From Phaseolus vulgaris (taxonomy: Eukaryota; Streptophyta; Magnoliopsida; Fabales; Fabaceae): a stretch of DNA of 64,000 nucleotides. The notes under the pieces are model-generated. The model was not told the origin of the DNA and searched no databases. It saw only the letters and a list, made by a program, of their open reading frames with translations. Below are positions 1 to 9,495 of this stretch, in pieces. The stretch is taken from the NCBI RefSeq assembly GCF_000499845.2, contig NC_023749.2, forward strand, positions 43,775,608 to 43,839,607, written 5' to 3'. How positions within the stretch are numbered: the stretch's first letter is position 1; each line of letters opens with the position of its first letter. Position numbers and translations under genes: made by a program.

Positions 1-657
1 AGAGTTTTGGGCTTCTTAAGCTTCAGTTCCTTCACCCAGTAAAGGGGGAACCCATCCAGAAGGGTGGGGTCGTGCTCGGTACAACACACCCTAAAGAACT
101 TCACTTGAAGCCCTTGTAGGATTGCTGGAAGAGCATGAGGAGGACTCTCCCTGCCACGCCACTAAAGCTCACCTAAAGGTTCTTCCTGGGCTCTTGGCTT
201 AAAAGAAATGAAGGAAGACGTCGACGAAGGGAGGGTGCCCAAAGTGGTTGCACAATATAGTGAACGCCTTCATGAAGGCCCAGTTGTTGGGATGCAGGTG
301 GGCGGGGGCCACGTTGATCTCCGTTAGCAACGCCCTCTCGAAGCCAGTGAATGGGAGGCGGAGTCTGATCCGTTTAAAAACAGTTGAGTAAAGGAAGAAG
401 AAGTGCTCTCCATTGTTGGCCCGGTCATTGGCACACACGGGTTCGCCCTTCGCATGGGTAAGAACCGAGACGTACCCATCACTCTCCCTCCCAAACACTC
501 GTACTTTGCAGTCGGGCTCCCCTTCTTGATGCCTCCTCACGTCCTCGCTAGAGTTGAGAGTGGAGGTTTCGGCGAGGAGTTCAGTGGAGGCCCAAGGATA
601 CAGGGCCTTGTAGTCTACGTTGGGTGGAGGGTTGGAAGTGGTTTTTGTTCGAGCCAT
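1..657 (-). pseudogene. Tat element antisense gene, exon 1 (Transposase_28-like), decayed
   Basis: The coding strand is minus, starting at the ATG at 655-657 and running toward the left edge. The N-terminus and the core segment (LRLPFTGFERALLTEINVAP, then HPNNWAF) match the antisense proteins at 14085-15027 and 59528-60321. I recognise this as the plant 'putative gypsy-type transposon' domain (Transposase_28, PF04195), whose biochemical role is unknown. The frame is open for 152 codons and hits a stop at 199. Homology continues to position 1 in other frames (the FQQSYKG-like and LDGFPLYW-like stretches), so there are a stop and at least two frameshifts. The rest of the gene and the element's pol would lie left of the window. 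Its neighbour on the right is the 3' LTR of the same element. Confidence 0.75.
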
Positions 658-668
658 CTCAAAGAAAG

Positions 669-893
669 CTAAAAAAGTAAGAAAGGAAAAGAAGAAAATG
701 AAGGTTTAGAAGAAGGCGATGGCGTGACTTAGTAAAAACCAGAAAAACCCCACACTCGAAGAAGAAACCCAAAAAAACAGAGGAACAGAGGAGAAAGCAG
801 AGAAAACCTAAAATGCATGAATTTAAACAGTCTCAAGTAGTTATCAATCAGCGGAATCAAAAAACAGGGGCGATCAATGGATAAAAATCATAC
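669..893 (-). other. 5'-UTR intron of the antisense gene (predicted)
   Basis: On the minus strand the donor is CAAAG/GTATGA (GT at 893-892) and the acceptor is TTTTTTAG/CTTTC, ending at 669, a few bases upstream of the ATG at 657. The same layout (donor, pyrimidine-rich tract, AG about 10 nt before the ATG) recurs in Tat I (15036-15270) and Tat V (59323-59513). Splicing is inferred from that conservation only. Confidence 0.55.
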
Positions 894-1176
894 CTTTGAT
901 TGATGAGGGTTGAAAGTTCTGGTTTTTTACAAGAGAGAAAGTGAGAGCGTTCGAAGAAGAAGATGAAGCATGCAAGAGGTTTTCTGAAAGTGATGGAACA
1001 GTGATCGAATCGCGCATTTTTGAATGCCCAACGTAAAAAATGAAGCGCAAGCGGCGTTAAGTCCTAGCAGTTGATCAAGATACGTGTGTGCAGATTAAAA
1101 CGAGCATTGAGAAGTGTCACTTCGGTGCACTGTTCACGTCCCGTCACACAGAGCCATGTAGGTCGCCAGGGGCTTG

Positions 1177-2940
1177 TGTACCGACCACTCTTGGGACGTC
1201 GTTGACTACTGATAGACGTGGGGCCTGTGACTTGCAGATGGCACGCCCAGGATGTCGAGGAGTGGTCAGGTGTCAGTCATGTAAGCTGGGTCCCACAAGC
1301 GGTACGCCTAGAGGGCCTAAAAAATTGATGAGAGTCAAGTAAAGGAGGTTTTTATTAATGAAGGAAGAGGCAATTCACCATCACACTTGAAGTTCTTCCT
1401 TCTAGTCTTCTCAAAATTAAAAGAAGACATAAAATAAAGAGAGGCCCAAGCCCAAAGCCCAAGCCCAAACCCAAGTCCATCCTATGAAGGGCAAGGCCAA
1501 GTATTAAATAATAAAGAATATTGTTGAAGGTGCTTAGAGGAAACATTAGAAACCTCTATTGTTAAAGCATCTTTTAGTCTTTAGTTAAGAGTCTTAGGGG
1601 GGGTGTGTTAGTAGATAGGTGTAAGAGTAAATAAGGAGGTGCCAAAGTGAGAGAATGGATCACACCTTCCTCATGCTTTGTTTTAGGCGCAAATTCTAGA
1701 AGCTTTTTAGGAGGGAGTTTTTGAATTTTTGTAGCTTACATTTCAACACCTTAGGCTATAAATAGAGGTGCTCTCTTTGTAAATTTCAGATTTGAATTTA
1801 TCTAAAGAAACTATACTCAAAATTGGAGTGAGCATTGGAGAGCTTTTGGAGCCTTCTTCTCTAGTCTTATCTTGATGGATCATTGGAGTCCTCAAGTGGC
1901 GGCATCACTCTCATCTAGGAGCATTCCACACTTCTAGTGGCGAGATCATCCAACATTCTTCCTTCTTCATGAGCACTCTCTTCTCCTTCCTTCCTTCTCT
2001 TTCAATTGTTCATGTTGTCTTGTGTTCTTGAGTTGTTTGGTTCGGCTTTTCTATTTTTTTCCAGCACCTATGTTCTGTTCTTGTCTTTTAATTACACTTT
2101 TGTTCGGTTCATATGTTTGCTAATTCAATTCTGTTCGGTCCTTTCAATTTTACCTCTCTTTGTTGATTCAATTTGACAATATGTGGAGCATCCAAATGAG
2201 TTTGGGATTTGGTACTAGTTTTTGGTGAGTTCTTGTCTTAGAACAATGATCCAACTCTAAGAAAAGTGCCTCTATAATGTCCAGCTCAAGGTGATTCCTA
2301 AGAATGTCAAGAATCATTCTCTATATGGCTAGTGGAATCACATAAAAAATGGTACACCCAGAGGGTTGAGGAGTGTTTAGGCGTCGGTCATTAGGATGCG
2401 GTGATGTGTCCTCGAACATCGGCGGGTCAAACAGTGGAGCTGGGCCAAGAGAGGTGGATCCCAGACAACACTCCAGTTATCAGTTAGGGAGAAGCCTAGA
2501 CCACGAGGGGTCTGTGCGTGTGGTGTGGATGACGCGTTCAGGCGTAGCATAAGTAAAGAGCCACTAGAAGAGCTAAGGCCCGTGAGGGTTACGTTCCAGG
2601 GGTAAGCTACATGCATGGCACGTGAACAGATAGGGGACTCTCAGGATGGATGGCCCTAGAGATTAGGTGCACAAGTTGGTACCCAGGTGGTCATCCCGTC
2701 AGAGGTTGCACTCCAGTAAGGGAGCCTTACGCGCTAGATTGCCCTAAGAGTGGGTGATAGCGACGCTAAGGCACATCCTCAGTAACCCTCATTGCGGTTA
2801 GCGGAAACAGCGGAAACCTTAGAGTATATAAAGGGTAGTAACAAAGCTAATAAGGTACGCAAATCTTACTCGAACACACACACACACACAGACTCATAGA
2901 GCTTTGACGGCAAAGTGTTTTGGTGTAATAATAAGAAAGT
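1177..2940 (+). mobile_element. 3' LTR of a Tat-type element, split by a solo LTR
   Basis: The LTR starts with TGTACC at 1177 after a GGGGCTTG segment that replaces a clean polypurine tract. The segment at 1177-1325 plus 2351-2940 is collinear with the Tat LTR at 20523-21380: both contain the ACGAGG, GGTGTG, CATGCATGGCACGTGAA and GATTAGGTGCACAAGTTGGT blocks and a TATA box (TATATAAAGG near 2824). The solo LTR at 1326-2345 interrupts it. The U5 end is unclear. Sequence similarity fades after a CA microsatellite at about 2876-2890, and from about 2941 copia sequence begins, so the LTR is probably cut short. Flanking internal sequence (1000-1176) also matches the 20.3-kb fragment. Confidence 0.7.
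1326..2345 (+). mobile_element. Solo LTR, family S, inserted in the Tat LTR
   Basis: The 1020-bp unit starts with TGATGAG and is flanked by a 5-bp duplication AAAAT (1321-1325 and 2346-2350). It ends ...TCACATAA, where two other copies of the family (25170-26140 and 54356-55175) end ...TCACATCA, so the terminal CA has become AA. Internal landmarks shared with those copies are a TATA box (CTATAAATAG near 1755), the CTCAAGTGGCGGC block near 1890, and a T-rich U5. There is no internal coding region, so this is an LTR left by recombination between two LTRs. Confidence 0.75.
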
Positions 2941-3384
2941 GAATGAATTCAATTCTACAAATTATACTTGTTTTTGGATGTGGTAAACAGTGTCACATCA
3001 AGACGTTTGAAAAGAAGGGCAAATCCAGAAGAGTCTACATAACATGTCAAGATAATGATGATTCATCCTCTAGCTCATCATCAAAGGAAGATGAAGAAGC
3101 CAATGAAATTGGGCCAAGTGCTAGATATGATGATGAGTATGCTATGCATGCACTTGTGGGATATGAGCCTCTCATTGACTGTGAATTCCAATGTCACCAT
3201 TTGAAAGGTTGAAGATCAACCGCTTGGATAACATGGTTAGTGATTTATGGAATCACTATAAGTTCTGTGCTGCCAGGTTCTAGCACCTTGATGAACAAAT
3301 TGAAACTGTCCAGACCCACCATTTTGAGTTCCAGTATGGCAAGGACGATTGAAGGGGTTTAGGTATTAATTTAAATTCCTGCTT
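2941..3384 (+). pseudogene. Copia A remnant, gag zinc-knuckle part
   Basis: An open frame at 2943-3212 encodes FGCGKQCHIKTFEKKGKSRR followed by a serine run (DDSSSSSSSKEDEEAN). This resembles the CCHC knuckle plus Ser/Glu-rich tail of copia gag, as in copia B at 16.6-17.0 kb, but the second Gly-His and last Cys are altered (CH, then F). There is no pol behind it. After 3384 comes the ATGCT target duplication of copia B, and the remnant resumes at 19037 with what looks like a copia 3' untranslated region and LTR. It is therefore a heavily deleted plus-strand element. Confidence 0.55.
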
Positions 3385-3389
3385 ATGCT

Positions 3390-4132
3390 TGTTAGAATGT
3401 TTTGCCAAGGGGGGGTGAATTTTTTTAGAGGGGTTTTCGGAAACTTTTTAAGCTAGAATGAAATTCTTTGCAAGAAACCAAATTAGGAATTCAGTTAGCC
3501 GCTCAAAACAGTAAAGCACCAGAAAAACAATCGGTTGTTTATACCAGTAAAAATAACAACAACTGAATTTAAAGAGTTTAAGGAAGAAAGAGATGCACAA
3601 ACAGTTTATACTGGTTCACTCTTAAACCAAGAGCTACATCCAGTTTCCCAGAAACCATTGGGGAATCCACTAAGTAATCAAAACCAGATTACATACACAC
3701 ACCACCAAAGAAGTGACAATGATCCCCTCTAGAAACACATTTCCTTTGGCTCAGCACACACACACCGAGAATGTTGATCTTGACAACCTCAAGAGCACAC
3801 AACCCTTCATGTCTTTACAACACCAGAATGTACACAATCTTCAGAATGAATTACACTTGTTACAGAATGAACTGAAATCAATACAGATGCAATCATATTC
3901 CACTCTCTCTATATAAACCAAAGCTCAAAGGTGAAAACTCAAATCTTTGAAAGCAATTTGTGAAAAACTCAAATATGTTTTTCTTTCTTGTTGTTTGTTA
4001 TAAAACTTAAACAAACTATTTATAGCATTCAAAGAATGGTCAAAGAATTTAAAGCAGGAGCGTATTCATTTAAAGCTCACTTAACTAACAAAACTGTTTC
4101 TGTTAGGATTTTCAAACAAACAATCGATTGAA
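3390..4132 (-). repeat. Truncated 3' LTR of copia B
   Basis: It is collinear with 17955-18724 of the 5' LTR (same AACAATCGGTTGTTTATACC, CACACACACC and TTTATAGCATTCAAAGAATG blocks). The match stops at CAATCGATTGA (about 4131), where gag sequence starts, so about 300 bp of the LTR's U3 are missing. Confidence 0.85.
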
Positions 4133-4341
4133 TACTGGACCAAGACCTCACAACCTTTGGGAATCCATTTCATAAAACCTTTGGGAACAGAATATTTTCT
4201 TATTTTGTAGAATCTGACATAATGGCCTCTTTTCATGCAATAAAAGCATGTAACAACAAGTTGTTTCGACTTAACAATCGGTTGTTTTACTAGCAGTTTT
4301 GAAAATTTCTTTGAAAAATTATCTTGCTTGTTCTGTGGATT
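4133..4341 (-). pseudogene. Copia B gag C-terminal piece with second zinc knuckle
   Basis: The minus-strand frame reads NPQNKQDNFSKKFSKLL... then CFYCMKRGHYVRFYKIRK and VPKGFMKWIPKG. CxxC...GH is a copia gag-type knuckle whose last Cys is changed to Tyr, followed by the VPKG linker usual in legume copia gag-pol. The reading frame arriving at 16435 continues here if Tat I and one AAAAC copy are removed, which supports the insertion model. Confidence 0.7.
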
Positions 4342-4346
4342 AAAAC

Positions 4347-5165
4347 TGTACCGCCCTGGTAGTCGGAAGTGATGACGTGGCATCAAGCTACAGTGTAGGC
4401 GTGTTGACAAGGCGCCAGATTTGCAGAAGGGAAGGAAGTCGGGGGGTTCGTGTAGTCGCCAGTTATTAAGTTGGCGCGTTCCGATCTCCAGCATACCAGG
4501 ACAGGCGATCGCCCAGTTGAAGATGAAGTCGCCAGATGATAAATTCAGGCGACCAAGTGATTGGAGATCGCCAGAGCAAGCACATCGCCGAAGATGAAGG
4601 TGGTGCAGATTATGAAGGCGGCCGGCGAGACCACAGGGAAGGTGTACGAGAGCACCCTAACTCGCCAATTCCAGTAGAGATCGCGCTCCCAAGTTAGCTA
4701 TGCACTGGGCAGTACCATGCATAAATAACTTAGCCAAAAAGAGAGTCAGAAGCAGCGCCCAAGTCAAGGAGGCTCCAGATGATGGCACGTGTACGACTGG
4801 ATGCAAGACATGTGTCCAGATCTGTAACTGCCAGGAGAGAGAAAGTGACCAGATATATAAGAGTTCTCAACGAACTTCTGAGGTACGCACGCTCAGATTA
4901 TACTCTTTACGCTTGCGAGTTCTAGAGCTTACTGTGAGAGAGAACATTGCACGGTTCCTTGAGAGTTCTTGAGTGTTCTTGCTCTTAGTATTTGGTGGTT
5001 CGGTCACTGACTTGGGCGTTGGAGTGCGATCGGCCGCAGCGGCGCCGCTCTGTTCTTCTGCAGGTTCTTGAGGTGGATCTTGAAGAAGGACGGAGGTTTG
5101 AAGCGGTGCACACGTCGATCCTTTGACGAGGCAGGTTTCAACGTTCTGGTCAACAGGAAGGATCA
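4347..5165 (+). repeat. 5' LTR of Tat I
   Basis: The LTR is 819 bp, begins TGTACC and ends GGATCA. A TATA box (TATATAA) is at 4854-4860, so U3 is about 500 bp. U3 is dense in TCGCC/GGCGA words (4500-4600). Relative to the 3' LTR it keeps 18 bp at about 4605-4622 that lie between two GAAGG(T/C)GG words, which suggests a slippage deletion in the other copy. Confidence 0.93.
4854..4860 (+). promoter_or_regulatory. TATA box of the Tat I 5' LTR promoter
   Basis: TATATAA lies about 310 bp before the LTR end. The 3' LTR copy is at 16118-16124, and comparable boxes occur in the Tat LTRs at about 2824 and 21152. It would drive the genomic sense transcript. Confidence 0.6.
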
Positions 5166-5189
5166 TCAGGCGCCCACCGTGGGATCGTG
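5166..5189 (+). other. Putative primer binding site of Tat I
   Basis: Directly after the LTR end comes TCAGGCGCCCACCGTGGG. This resembles the GGCGCCCACCGTGGG site of many plant gypsy elements, except that the usual leading TTGG reads TCAGG. I cannot assign the tRNA from memory. Confidence 0.5.
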
Positions 5190-5536
5190 TAAAACCTGTT
5201 CCCATCCACAACGTGAGTTCTTGGAGGTTTTCGTAGTTTTCTGCGTGGTTGTGTGCTGGTGCAACCATCGTTCGGTGTTCGTTTGGATTTTTGTCCGGTG
5301 AAGTGAGGTTTTCTGCTGTTTTCGCGTGATTTGTTCGGTGGAGCTTGAGTTCTTTCGCTCGTTTGGTTATCCGTGGGAGAAGCGGTGGTTTTTGGTGGAG
5401 TCGCAGGTTTCTTTGGAGGTTCGTGGTGTTTTTGAGTTTTCTTGTGGAGTTTCGCGCAGTTTTTTCCGGTTGATCGCTGAATCGATCATAGCTGAAGTAA
5501 GTGTTGTTCGCTGCATTTTGTGATTCGCCAAGTTTC

Positions 5537-6508
5537 ATGAGAAAAATGAGAAGCAATCGTTCAAGTCCAGTTGCGCCCGTCGCTGCTGAAGGCGCCGCCG
5601 CCATGACCATGGCGCAGATGGTAGAGATTATGCGCTCGTTGCAGGCAACTGTGGAAACCTCGCGCATAGAACAGGCGAGAATGCATGAGGACCTGGCCGC
5701 CTCTCGGGCCAGGAATGATGAGTTTAGCAAGGTGACTGAGGAGCTGCGTCAAGCTCTTCAGGAGCAGCAAGGGCGTTCTATTGCTGAGGAGGTCGCACCG
5801 TCGACGCCGCCTCGTGTTTTCCCTATGCCTTTCGTTCAGGCGATTACTGACACGCCTATTCCTACGAGTGTGGTACCTGTTAAGGCTGTCTTTACCGGCG
5901 TGGAGGATCCTGAAGCTCATCTCACTACGTTCCATACGCAGATGATGCTGTCAGGGGGATCAGACGCCGTATACTGCAAGATGTTCGTGAGCACGCTCCA
6001 GGGAACGGCGCTGGAATGGTTTGTGAGCCTGCCTAACGGTCACATAACCAGTTTTCAACAGTTCTCGAAGATTTTCGTCGAGCAGTACATCGTGAATAAG
6101 GCACCGCCCAGGGTGTCTTACGACCTGTTTGATATAAGGCAGTATCAGGGAGAGTCCCTCAGGGACTACCTAAATCGCTTTGGGGCGCAGATGGTCAGAT
6201 CGCCGGCCAAAGATGAAGAAATGCTAGTCTATGCATTTAAGAAGAGCGTGCTGCCGGGACCATTCTGCGAGGCGTTGATCAGGGCACACCCCGCCACGTT
6301 TGTTGAGGTTAGGCGACTTGCGGTGGCCCACATCGCCGATGAGAGTGAAGTCGCCGAGAAGAGAGGAAGCGTGGCCCCCACTAGGCCACGCGCCCAGACC
6401 AGGATCCAGCCGCAGAGGGTGCTGGAGACAGCGGCGGCCAGAAGGGATCAGAGGACTCGCCATCCTTATGATCCAAGGAAGAACAAGGGCAAGGGCCAAG
6501 GACGCTAG
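5537..6508 (+). pseudogene. gag: Tat I gag (capsid) polyprotein part
   Basis: The first ATG in frame is 5537; the frame is open upstream to 5501 but has no ATG there. The 323 codons form a gag/capsid protein: an N-terminal stretch with a short coiled coil (MAQMVEIMRSLQATVE), then a Retrotrans_gag core (about residues 120-260) with KAVFTGVEDPEAHLTTFHTQM, LQGTALEWFVSLP, and YQGESLRDYLNRFG. The C-terminus is rich in Arg/Lys and ends at a TAG at 6506-6508. Homology to the downstream region continues past the stop and shifts frame by 1 nt near 6530, so gag and pol were probably one reading frame. The capsid would package the RNA in a cytoplasmic particle. Confidence 0.85.
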
Positions 6509-6555
6509 CAACCAGCACGCCGGGAATACAATCGCCGCCTAAGCACAAGTTTGTC

Positions 6556-7671
6556 ATGGGATTGGCGGATCTGATCGCCATTCCCAATATATCTGCTAGG
6601 TTGAAGGCGCCAGAAAAGGTGGGCGACAAGGTGCTGGGACCAAAGCCAGACGCCTGGTGTGAGTTTCACCAGGGCTTTGGCCATATAGTGGACTCGTGCT
6701 TAGCATTAGGATACCAGCTCGATGATCTGGTTAAGAGCGGGTTCCTAAATGACTATTTGCTGGATAGAAGGACGGGGGGCGCGTCGAGCTCCCAACCAGC
6801 AGGTGCTGAGGCTCAGCAGCACGAGATGCCTACGCACAAAGAAATCCACACCATTGCAGGGGGTTTCTCAGGAGGTGGATGCACCGCATCACAGAGGAAG
6901 AAGTACGCAAGGTCTGTGATGACGGTGGACATGTTTGAAGACCACTCGCCCGAAGTGGATATTACATTCACCAAGCAAGATCTCCGGGATGTTGTGCCTC
7001 ATGACAACGATCCCATAGTAATTTCGCTGATAACAGCAGGAAGAAAGGTCCACAGGGTGCTAGTGGACCAAGGAAGCTCGGCAGACGTGATGTTCTGGTC
7101 GACTTTCACGCAGCTGGAGCTGCCCCTTGACCAGCTGAGGCCCTATGGAGGGTGTTTGTATGGTTTCGCTGGTGACCAGGTGGAGGTCAGGGGGTACATA
7201 GAATTGAGGACAACGTTTACAGATGTGGCGGGTTCAAGAACGGAGAAAATCAAATACCTCGTTGTAAACGCTCCTTCAGCATACAACATCCTGTTGGGAA
7301 GACCCACGCTCAACAGAATAGGTGCCATACCGTCGACCCAGCACATGAAGGTGAAGTTGCCGTCTATGGAGGGGGTGGTTATCACCATCAAATCCGATCA
7401 GAAAGAAGCGAAGAAGTGCTATGAGAATAGCCTGAAAAACAAGAGATCGGTGAGTTACATAACGACCACCCCGCCTCCTGGTGTGAAGCCCAGATCGACG
7501 GTAACAGAAGAGACCGCCGGAAGGGACGTGGAGATGGTGGACGCTGAGCTGGGGGAGGGGAACGCTGGTCTGGAGGAGGAAGAGGCAAGGAATCGCCCTG
7601 AGGAAGCGAGAGAGCTGGGAATCGCCAAGGCGGTGATCGCCAGAGAAACCAGACCAAAACCCGTCGAGTAG
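6556..7671 (+). pseudogene. pr: Tat I gag C-terminal end and aspartic protease
   Basis: The open frame starts at an internal ATG at 6556 and ends at TAG 7669-7671. The first part contains WCEFHQGFGHIVDSCLALG, a Cys/His pattern like a degenerate knuckle seen in Tat gag. The protease follows, with HRVLVDQGSSADVMFWSTF, where DQGSSAD is the retropepsin-like active site (first D catalytic), and NILLGRPTLNRIGAIPS, the flap/hydrophobic-Gly end. It would cut the polyprotein. It lies in the same frame as the downstream reverse transcriptase, with only the TAG between them. The acidic tail (about 7520-7650) is a linker. Confidence 0.85.
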
Positions 7672-9495
7672 TGGCTCGAGAGAGAAATCGAGGGAAGGAT
7701 TTTCAAGCTGGGAAGATCCCTGGAGGTTGAGCTCCAGGACCAGATCGCCAAGGTGATTGAACGGCATCTGGATGCGTTTGCATGGTCCGCTTCGGACATG
7801 CCCGGGATCGATCCCGACTTCTTGTGCCATCATCTGGCGATGGACAACTTGGTGAGACCAGTGCGACAAAGAAGAAGGAAGTTCAACGAGGAGAGGAGGC
7901 AGGCGATCAGGGACGAAACACAGAAACTCCTCGCTGCAGGCCACATCAGAGAAGTCCAGTACCCTGAATGGCTGGCAAATGTCGTGCTGGTGAAGAAGAG
8001 TAATGGGAAATGGCGCATGTGCGTCGATTTCACTGACCTGAACAAGGCTTGCCCAAAGGATTCATATCCTTTACCAAGCATAGACGCCCTGGTAGATAGT
8101 GCTGCAGGGTGTAAGTTGTTGAGCTTCCTGGATGCCTTCTCGGGGTATAATCAGATCAAGATGCATCCCATGGATGAAGAGAAGACAACCTTCATGATGG
8201 AGAGATCGTGCTACTGCTATAAGGTGATGCCATTTGGGCTGAAGAACGCGGGGGCCACGTACCAGAGGTTGATGGATCGAGTACTTGCACCGATGCTGGG
8301 AAGGAACGTGCAAGCATACGTCGATGACATGGTCGTGACCTCGCCGAAAAAGAGCAAGCACGTTGCAGACTTGGAAGAATTGTTCACGACGATCGCCAAG
8401 TTCAGACTGAAGCTGAATCCAGAGAAATGCATTTTCGGCGTGGAGGCTGGAAAGTTTTTGGGTTTCCTCTTGACTGAAAGAGGCATAGAGGCCAACCCTG
8501 ATAAGTGTGCCGCCATCTTGGCGATGAGGAGCCCAGCTACGGTGAAGGAAGTTCAACAGCTAACAGGTCGGATGGCAGCCCTGTCTCGCTTCGTGTCAGC
8601 TAGCGGAGAAAAGGGCCATCCCTATTTTCAGTGCTTGAGGCGCAATAACAAGTTTGCTTGGACGAAGGAGTGTGAGGAAGCCTTCGTCAAGCTGAAGGAG
8701 TATCTGGCGAGCCCGCCGGTTTTGTGCAAACCGCTGGTGGGAACCCCTCTCAGGTTGTATTTTGCTGTAACTGAGAGGGCGGTGAGTGCGGTGCTCGCCC
8801 AGGATCAAGATCAGGCTCAGAAGCCTATTTATTTTGTTAGTAAGGTGTTGCAGGGCCCCGAAACGAGATATCAGGCCCTGGAAAAGGCTGCGCTGGCTGT
8901 GGTATTTTCGGCGAGGAGGTTGCGCCACTATTTCCATAGCTTCACCATACTGGTGATGAATGACCTGCCCATCCAGAAGGTCTTGAAGAAGCCTGACGTT
9001 GCGGGAAGGATGGTGAAGTGGGCAGTAGAATTGTCGGAGTTTGATATTAAGTATGAGCCCCGAGGCCCGATCAAGGGGCAAATCTTTGCAGATTTCGTGG
9101 TCGAGCTCTCATCTGAGGCGACACGAGTTGAAGGGGACGACTTCCGTCGGGTACTCTCGGTGGATGGATCGTCGAACCAGCAGGGTAGCGGTGCTGGAGT
9201 CATTTTGGAAGGACCCAACGGCGTGCTGATCGAACAATCTTTGAGATTTGCCTTCAAAGCCAGTAACAATCAAGCAGAATATGAGGCGCTGATTGCCGGG
9301 ATTTTGCTGGCCAAAGAGATGGGAGCCAGGGTGTTAATGGCTAAGAGTGACTCGCTGCTAGTAACAGGGCAAGTAACAGGCGAGTTCCAGGCTAAAGATC
9401 CACAAATGGCGGCTTACCTGGAGTATGTGCAGGAATTGAAGAGTTCCTTTGCCTCCTTTGAAGTAGTACATGTGCCCAGAGAGCAGAATGCCTGA
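7672..9495 (+). pseudogene. rt-rnh: Tat I reverse transcriptase and two RNase H domains
   Basis: The frame continues from the protease, with its first ATG at 7753. Reverse transcriptase motifs in order are KWRMCVDFTDLNKACPKD, FSGYNQI, the FGLKNAGATYQRLMD block and the catalytic YVDD (about 8316-8327). The first RNase H (gypsy type) follows at about 8640-9080 (PIYFVSKVL, RYQALEKAALAVVF). A second, archaeal-like RNase H follows from about 9150, with VDGSSNQQGSGAGVILEGP, NNQAEYEALIAG and AKSDSLLV giving the D, E and D residues. This double RNase H defines the Tat lineage. A TGA at 9493-9495, just after HVPREQNA, breaks the frame near the end of the second RNase H. Confidence 0.92.

Noticed and set aside
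199..672. Plus-strand open frame at 403-672
   Set aside because: It is the shadow of the minus-strand Transposase_28 exon, which has clear homologues at two other places.
1318..2350. 8-bp duplication TAAAAAAT as evidence for a hAT element
   Set aside because: There are no terminal inverted repeats, and the end matches family S LTRs if the LTR ends at 2345, which gives a normal 5-bp AAAAT duplication.
5501..5536. Upstream GTG start for Tat I gag
   Set aside because: The frame is open there but has no ATG before 5537.
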